Source: Unio delphinus (taxonomy: Eukaryota > Mollusca > Bivalvia > Unionida > Unionidae). Taken from it: a stretch of DNA of 64,000 nucleotides. The translations under genes and the position numbers were made by a program. A model generated the notes under the pieces. The model did no database searches and was not told the origin of the DNA. It saw only the letters and a program-made list of their open reading frames with translations. Every line of letters starts with the position of its first letter. Positions within the stretch are counted from its first letter, which is position 1. Location of the stretch: assembly GCA_029339505.1 (NCBI GenBank), contig JAQISU010000081.1:14793001-14857000 (forward strand), read 5' to 3'. Of the stretch, positions 57,615 to 64,000 are shown one piece after another.

Positions 57615-60090
57615 ATGCAGTGGAATTTCTTACTGGCTTTTGATGTGGAATGGAGTGACTGATGCAGTGACATTTCTTACTGGCTTTTGATGTGGAATGG
57701 AGTGACTGATGCAGTGACATTTATGACAGACTTTTGAAGTGGAATGGAGTGACTGATGCAGTGACATTTATGAGACTTTTGATGTGGAATGGAGTGACTG
57801 ATGCAGTGACATTTCTTACTGGCTTTTGATGTGGAATGGAGTGACTGATGCAGTGACATTTATGACAGACTTTTGATGTGGAATGGAGTGACTGATGCAG
57901 TGACATTTATGACTGACTTTTGATACGGAATGGAGTTACTGATGCAGTGACATTTATGACAGACTTTTGATGTGGAATGGAGTGACTGATGCAGTGACAT
58001 TTCTTACTGGCTTTTGATGTGGAATGGAGTGACTGATGCAGTGACATTTATGACAGATTTTTGATGTGGAATGGAGTGACTGATGCAGTGACATTTCTTA
58101 CTGGCTTTTGATGTGGAATGGAGTGACTGATGCAGTGACATTTATGACAGATTTTTGATGTGGAATGGAGTGACTGATGCAGTGACATTTCTTACTGGCT
58201 TTTGATGTGGAATGGAGTGACTGATGCAGTGACATTTATGACTGACTTTTGATGTGGAATGGAGTGACTGATGCAGTGATATTTATGACTGACTTTTGAT
58301 ACGGAATGGAGTTACTGATGCAGTGACATTTATGACAGACTTTTGATGTGGAATGGAGTGACTGATGCAGTGACATTTCTTACTGGCTTTTGATGTGGAA
58401 TGGAGTGACTGATGCAGTGACATTTATGACAGATTTTTGATGTGGAATGGAGTGACTGATGCAGTGACATTTCTTACTGGCTTTTGATGTGGAATGGAGT
58501 GACTGATGCAGTGACATTTATGACTGACTTTTGATGTGGAATGGAGTGACTGATGCAGTGACATTTCTTACTGGCTTTTGATGTGGAATGGAGTGACTGA
58601 TGCAGTGACATTTATGACAGATTTTTGATGTGGAATGGAGTGACTGATGCAGTGACATTTCTTACTGGCTTTTGATGTGGAATGGAGTGACTGATGCAGT
58701 GACATTTATGACTGACTTTTGATGTGGAATGGAGTGACTGATGCAGTGACATTTATGACTGACTTTTGATACGGAATGGAGTGACTGATGCAGTGACATT
58801 TATGACAGACTTTTGATGTGGAATGGAGTGACTGATGCAGTGACATTTCTTACTGGCTTTTGATGTGGAATGGAGTGACTGATGCAGTGACATTTATGAC
58901 AGACTTTTGATACGGAAAAATGGAGTTACTGATGCAGTGACATTTATGACAGACTTTTGATGTGGAATGGAGTGACTGATGCAGTGACATTTCTTACTGG
59001 CTTTTGATGTGGAATGGAGTGACTGATGCAGTGACATTTATGACAGATTTTTGATGTGGAATGGAGTGACTGATGCAGTGACATTTCTTACTGGCTTTTG
59101 ATGTGGAATGGAGTGACTGATGCAGTGACATTTATGACAGATTTTTGATGTGGAATGGAGTGACTGATGCAGTGACATTTCTTACTGGCTTTTGATGTGG
59201 AATGGAGTGACTGATGCAGTGACATTTATGACAGATTTTTTATGTGGAATGGAGTGACTGATGCAGTGACATTTCTTACTGGCTTTTGATGTGGAATGGA
59301 GTGACTGATGCAGTGACATTTATGACAGACTTTTGATGTGGAATGGAGTGACTGATGCAGTGACATTTATGACTGACTTTTGATACGGAATGGAGTGACT
59401 GATGCAGTGACATTTATGACAGACTTTTGATGTGGAATGGAGTGACTGATGCAGTGACATTTCTTACTGGCTTTTGATGTGGAATGGAGTGACTGATGCA
59501 GTGACATTTATGACAGACTTTTGATACGGAAAAATGGAGTTACTGATGCAGTGACATTTATGACAGACTTTTGATTTCGAATGGAGTGACTGATGCAGTG
59601 ACATTTCTTACTGGCTTTTGATGTGGAATGGAGTGACTGATGCAGTGACATTTATGACAGATTTTTGATGTGGAATGGAGTGACTGATGCAGTGGCATTT
59701 CTTACTGGCTTTTGATGTGGAATGGAGTGACTGATGCATAGACATTTATGACTGACTTTTGATACAGAATGGAGTGACTGATGCAGTGACATTTTTGATG
59801 TGGAATGGAGTTACTGATGCAGTGACATTTCTTACTGGCTTTTGATGTGGAATGGAGTGACTGATGCAGTGACATTTATGACAGACTTTTGATGTGGAAT
59901 GGAGTGACTGATGCAGTGACATTTATGACTGACTTGATACGGAATGGAGTTACTGATGCAGTGACATTTATGACAGATTTTTTATATGGAATGGAGTGAC
60001 TGATGCAGATATTTCTTACTGGCTTTTGATGTGGAATGGAGTGACTGATGCAGTGACATTAATGACAGACTTTTGATGCAGAATGGAATG
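57615..60090. repeat. 47-bp satellite, about 52 copies, dimeric
   Basis: The unit is TGGAATGGAGTGACTGATGC, AGTGACATTT, then one of two 10-base variants, then TTTGATG (47 bp). Type A has CTTACTGGCT; type B has ATGACAGACT/ATGACAGATT or ATGACTGACT. A and B alternate over much of the array, giving a 94-bp dimer. A third marker, GATACGG in place of GATGTGG, recurs at 57924, 58310, 58770, 58911, 59384, 59525 and 59938. The array lies in an intron. Open frames inside are accidental. Confidence 0.96.
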
Positions 60091-61185
60091 ATTGCTTTCT
60101 AGCAAAACTGATCACTGTATGAAACAATATAGGGTATAAGGTTGCAATGTTTACACAAATGGCTAAGTTATGTTTACTGCCAGTCGACATTTACAACAAA
60201 CAAAAGAACTGAGTGACACAGGAAGTACCTGTTCCAATTAAATGATGTATGACAACATTTCTGTTTAAGAGTATAATTTATATGACTTATTTATTCTGTA
60301 TGGTCGTTTAAAGCATACATTATCATCACATCAATGTGGCATTCCTATCGAAATACTGAAGTATTTGTTGTAACACATATTACACAAAATTGAACATCAG
60401 ATTGATTCACTGATAATGCTGGAACATACGATTTTATTAAAGTAAATTATTTACTTTTGAAAAACAAGCTCATTAACAGAACCTTAGATGAGTAACATTT
60501 GAAAGAAGCATGTTTAACAAAGTTTGAAACTCACTGGAAACTTTCTTATTAGAAATTGCAGTTCCTAAAAAGAACATTATGTGCAGGTAGTACAATTACA
60601 ATTAGGTTGTATTATGGACATTTTTGGATCAAGTACGTATATGTAGCAGCATGCAACAATCTCAAAGGAGGCTGTACCTAAATCAATATGCTTGACAAAA
60701 CTGAATCCTGTCATAAAAACAGGGCATTAGTTAGGCACTTAAAGCCAGTAATTTAACCACCTAAAAATGACAGCAACCAGTTACTTTATGCTGCCCCTTC
60801 CTCCCACCCTTTTGGGGGAACACAAAAAACCAGACCCTTTAATTTAAACTCCTTACCTGCCAAGTCTTATTTTATGAAATGCCCTGAGAGAAGGTAAAGA
60901 ACATATAACAAATGAAACCATTGCAGACTGAGCAATATAATGCATGCACACTGTCAATGCCTTCCATATGAATAGCAGTTAGCTTTAAGCCTAATGTACA
61001 GATCAAGGAAAGAGAGACTTTCAATTCTAATCAATTGTACAACATAATTTTGGTTACTGTATACTATGTACACATTTGGAAATTTTGGTAAACATTGCAA
61101 CCTTAATATCATAACTATTCAATTCTGACAGATAAAATCTCTAATCTGACTGACAGGTCCATACTAATGAAGCCAATGATTGAGT
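60091..61185. other. intron, nothing recognised
   Basis: AT-rich DNA after the satellite, without an exon or mobile element I can support. Confidence 0.45.
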
Positions 61186-61189
61186 ACAG

Positions 61190-61500
61190 TTAAATATTTA
61201 TGAATTAAAGTCTTCTCCAGCCAACTGGTGGCTCACAAAGGCATAGTTCATCTTAGTGTTCATGACATGAAGTGACAGACATAACAAGACTCGAGCTGGA
61301 TAGTATACCCCTCCAGTACAGGTTAACCCACCAAGATGTTGGTACCCTTTTATACAGCTAGGCCAACTTAAGCAAGAAACCATGTGCACTTTTCTCAAGG
61401 TCACACAGCAATGTTTTGGGCAGTAATCCAATTTCAGATCTTCCAATCCAAAATCAGCAGTGCAGTTCAATGCTGCAATCTGGCTGGTGACCATTCATAC
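61190..61500 (-). mobile_element. SINE fragment with a conserved central domain
   Basis: On the minus strand: GTGACCTTGAGAAAAGTGCA, then AGCTGTATAAAAGGGTACCA. This is the recurring 'CTTGAGCAAGGCACTT ... CTGTAxAAxTGGGTACC' core shared by several SINE superfamilies in molluscs, cephalopods and fish. The 98-codon open frame on this strand is therefore not taken as a gene. The tRNA head is not clear. Confidence 0.6.
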
Positions 61501-61637
61501 AGACTTGATTGAGAGTTGTTATCCAAAACAAGATCATAGCTGTTATCCAAAATAAGCTTACAGCTGTTATCCAAACTGGTACTATATCAAAACAAAAGAT
61601 GAATTTGACAGCTGTGATGCATCTACATCAAACATAC

Positions 61638-61702
61638 CTCAACCGTAGTGCTTGACTGGACTGTGACAGCCTTAGTGATGTCATCAACATTCTTGGTCAT
61701 GC
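61638..61702 (-). CDS. internal exon of the unknown minus-strand gene
   Basis: A 65-nt exon between acceptor TTTGTCCCCTACAG and donor GTTGAG|GTATGT, both good consensus. It starts in phase 1 (GC, then ATG ACC) and ends in phase 0, encoding MTKNVDDITKAVTVQSSTTV plus Glu. It fits directly with the last exon at 52962. The peptide is polar and rich in Thr, Ser and Val. I do not recognise the family. Confidence 0.65.
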
Positions 61703-64000
61703 CTGTAGGGGACAAATAAACTCCTACATCAGTTTTAAACATAGCCGATAATAAGTAGACACTGCAGGTATTCCTAACTTTAAGAGGGCATGAAGATAAT
61801 GCAACAAAATTAAAAACATTAAGAAAATGTTTAAAAAATGTACTGTGTATGGTTTGCGGATATTTCATGTATTTCTCCAAAAGCATAGCAATGACTAACT
61901 AAAGTTGAATGTCAGATAGTTTTCAATCGGCGTCGTGTCCCAAATGAGGAGCTAGAGAAATGAATTGGAGAGAAAGCAAGGAAAACTGAAAACTTTTCAA
62001 AAAACTTTTTGAGAAGTACACAGAATGACTTCTACTATTATTAACAGAATTTACATTAAACCTCTAGAAAGTCTTACATAAAACTCTCGTGTGTTAATTT
62101 CATGGTGCTCAATTTTAAAACACAAGTGCTCATGCAAAATCAGTGGTAGTTTCTTGCTGCATGGTTGTGTAACCTAATTTATGAAGGAATATACCTTTAA
62201 ACTACACTAATGATATATTTGATAAAATCATATAAAGCAAGAAGCATTATGAAAGACACTAAGTACACAGGTAAAGCAGGTATACCACTTCAGCAGATGA
62301 TGTGTAGGAAACAAATATGCAATCTCTATGTGAAATTTCTGGGCTTCTTACCGGCTTCTAGGAACAGGAAGAAAAAAGTATAACAAGGGACTCTAAACAT
62401 ATCCACGTTTATTCTAAATGATGAAATACTCCTCATGCCACATTTCTCAACTTCAATGACTGCATAAATATGAAAATCATTGATGCATGAAATCAGAGTC
62501 ATAGTGACCAAGTTTGTTACCATGGTATCTAGGGAACTGAACCAAACAATAAATGCTACGTGTTCAATTTTTGGTTTTGTTAGAACATCACAGTGTTCAT
62601 CACATTATATCTATATATGGACTTGCATTAATTCTTAAGCCAGCATTGCTTTGCAATCCAGACAATAACACAGAACATGAACAGGCGAAGGAAGGGGGGT
62701 TGGGTGGAAGGGGGGGGGGGGGAAGCTATCTGGAAAGTAACAAAGCTTGCATACTATATAAGCATAATTAAGTGTGAATCGGGTACAGATCAAAGCAAGC
62801 ATTCATGAACAGTACATAATCTGACATTAGGTAAGAACTCTGAGTTAGGAAAACCTTAATTGTACAGGTTTATTTATAAACATTGATAGCTGTATCCTAA
62901 TTAATATGTAAATTGCATGTTGTAAAAATCATTTCAATTTTAAATTTGTACTCTGAGGAACTGGGAACATGACATTGGGTTGTGTACCCTTTGTTCTGAA
63001 CAGATAAGTAAACGTATGATTTGTTCAAAATTAAACAACAAAATAAATCTGAGTAAATTTCAATGTTATAAAACTGCTATTATTATTGCTATTTGTTGTC
63101 CTATCTCTATTCCCTATTCAAAGGTATAAATTCTCTCCTCGAATTAGTAATTGGAGATCTAAAACAAACCACACAAAAAAAAAACCAACACAATTCCGGT
63201 CAGATGCCTTTGTCATCTCCATTCATTTGGGAAATCATCTTTCTTTGATTTGGACAAAGAAAATACCAGAATGATCCATGAATATAATCTGGGGTTTGAG
63301 TGTTTAACACTCTCTCTTCTACTTCCTTAATTAGAAGGGTGTACACCTCTTCCCTTAAACATTTGATGAAAATACATTAGTCCACAAAAGAAGTGAAGTC
63401 TCAGATATAAAGTTGATAACCCTTTCTGGACTGCTATATTTTGTAATGACTGGAATCAATGCAGGGACTGAAAAGTCCTTAAGCCTGAAGTCCCAGAGTA
63501 CTTTGACCCAGCTATTTTTTGCACAAAAAGACCCTGCAAGTGCTTTTAATACATGTAGCCAAACAGAATATCCCTTTGGTTTTGCCTTGTAATTTTCATA
63601 TGTAGGTTACAAAAGACTAGTCAATAATTATCTTTGACCTCTGATAAATGACTTTATCTCAGTCTTTCATTGCTTTATCAGTGAACAATAATGTGCCATC
63701 TATAAAACGAGATAAAAGGTGAATGCTCTCATAACAAAATCTTGTAAAAAATCTCATCTTTTGCTAATTTAGCTTCCAAAATGGCTAGATAATAACCTAT
63801 GACAAACAATTTAGGTCAACAAAGGATTGGGACATTTCCTGTTGCTTCATCAAAATCCTCTTGGGCTGCATAGAGTGCACTTGAAAAAAAAGCCAAATCA
63901 TGGTGATGATGTCCAAGCAAAGATTAAAATATCGAAAAGCAAAACTCAAAAAATGTCTCCTTCAAAAGACAGGAAAATTACCCTTTAATTAATATAGCCC
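61703..64000. other. intronic DNA with G-rich tract
   Basis: Upstream intron(s) of the unknown minus-strand gene. Apart from the candidate microexon at 62352-62357, no exon is seen. A G-rich tract at 62694-62722 (runs of 6, 3, 2 and 13 G) could form a quadruplex. Confidence 0.4.
62352..62357 (-). CDS. candidate 6-nt microexon
   Basis: On the minus strand a strong polypyrimidine acceptor (TTTTTTCTTCCTGTTCCTAG) is followed by AAGCCG and immediately by a GTAAGA donor. Six bases would add two residues and keep the frame. Ending with G it gives the phase-1 start required by the 61702 exon (G+GC = Gly). The coincidence of both splice sites and the right phase is suggestive but could be chance. Confidence 0.35.

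Noticed and set aside
57677..57906. Overlapping minus-strand open frames with repeated SLHQSLHS-like peptides
   Set aside because: Produced by the 47-bp satellite, whose length is not a multiple of three, so no long frame can persist.
61198..61494. 98-codon minus-strand open frame as a gene
   Set aside because: The DNA matches the conserved core of a SINE family (CTTGAG...GGGTACC), which explains it without coding.

Overview
This is a eukaryotic, animal window. It has spliced genes with consensus GT-AG introns, AT-rich non-coding DNA, tRNA-derived SINEs, L2/CR1-like and RTE-like LINEs, hAT, TTAA-type and TA-type DNA transposons, and two multi-kilobase satellites. The SINE and transposon mix looks like a marine invertebrate, most likely a mollusc and possibly a gastropod. 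That is an inference from family resemblance, not a species call. Layout: 1-5900 is AT-rich with one SINE and a 5'-truncated LINE. 5918-6160 is a 61-bp minisatellite and 6254-10248 is a 52-bp satellite of about 75 copies. 10.3-13.9 kb holds SINEs, a 140-bp repeat, a long palindrome and a TIR pair. 13956-27267 (minus) is a multi-exon gene derived from a retroelement integrase. Its 10-kb intron 4 is packed with mobile elements. The most notable of these is a 4.6-kb element (14489-19082) flanked by TTAA and imperfect terminal inverted repeats. It carries a decayed THAP-domain gene on the plus strand and, convergently, a three-exon gene for a P2X7-cytoplasmic-domain-like protein on the minus strand. 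It is inserted into a 58-bp minisatellite whose units restore the empty site exactly. 28983-29735 is a decayed gene of an invertebrate multicopy family. 31898-35890 (minus) is a nearly complete but broken L2/CR1-like LINE. 36.4-36.9 kb is a CpG-rich island with a possible first exon. 36949-44085 is a nest: a DNA polymerase B remnant of Maverick/Polinton type, split by a complete 5.1-kb hAT element and with a small hAT-like MITE close by. 44.2-46.6 kb holds SINEs and short repeats. 46.6-64 kb appears to lie within one minus-strand gene of unknown function. Its last coding exon is at 52828-52962, an upstream exon is at 61638-61702 and a possible 6-nt microexon is at 62352-62357. The 8.7-kb intron between the two larger exons contains a second broken L2-like LINE and a 47-bp dimeric satellite of about 52 units. 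Host coding sequence is sparse: only the integrase-derived gene and the unknown minus-strand gene look like host genes. Almost everything else is mobile DNA at different stages of decay, often nested, so relative ages can be read from the insertions. I had no alignment or search tools. Family names rest on motif recognition, and exon boundaries rest on splice consensus plus reading-phase agreement.
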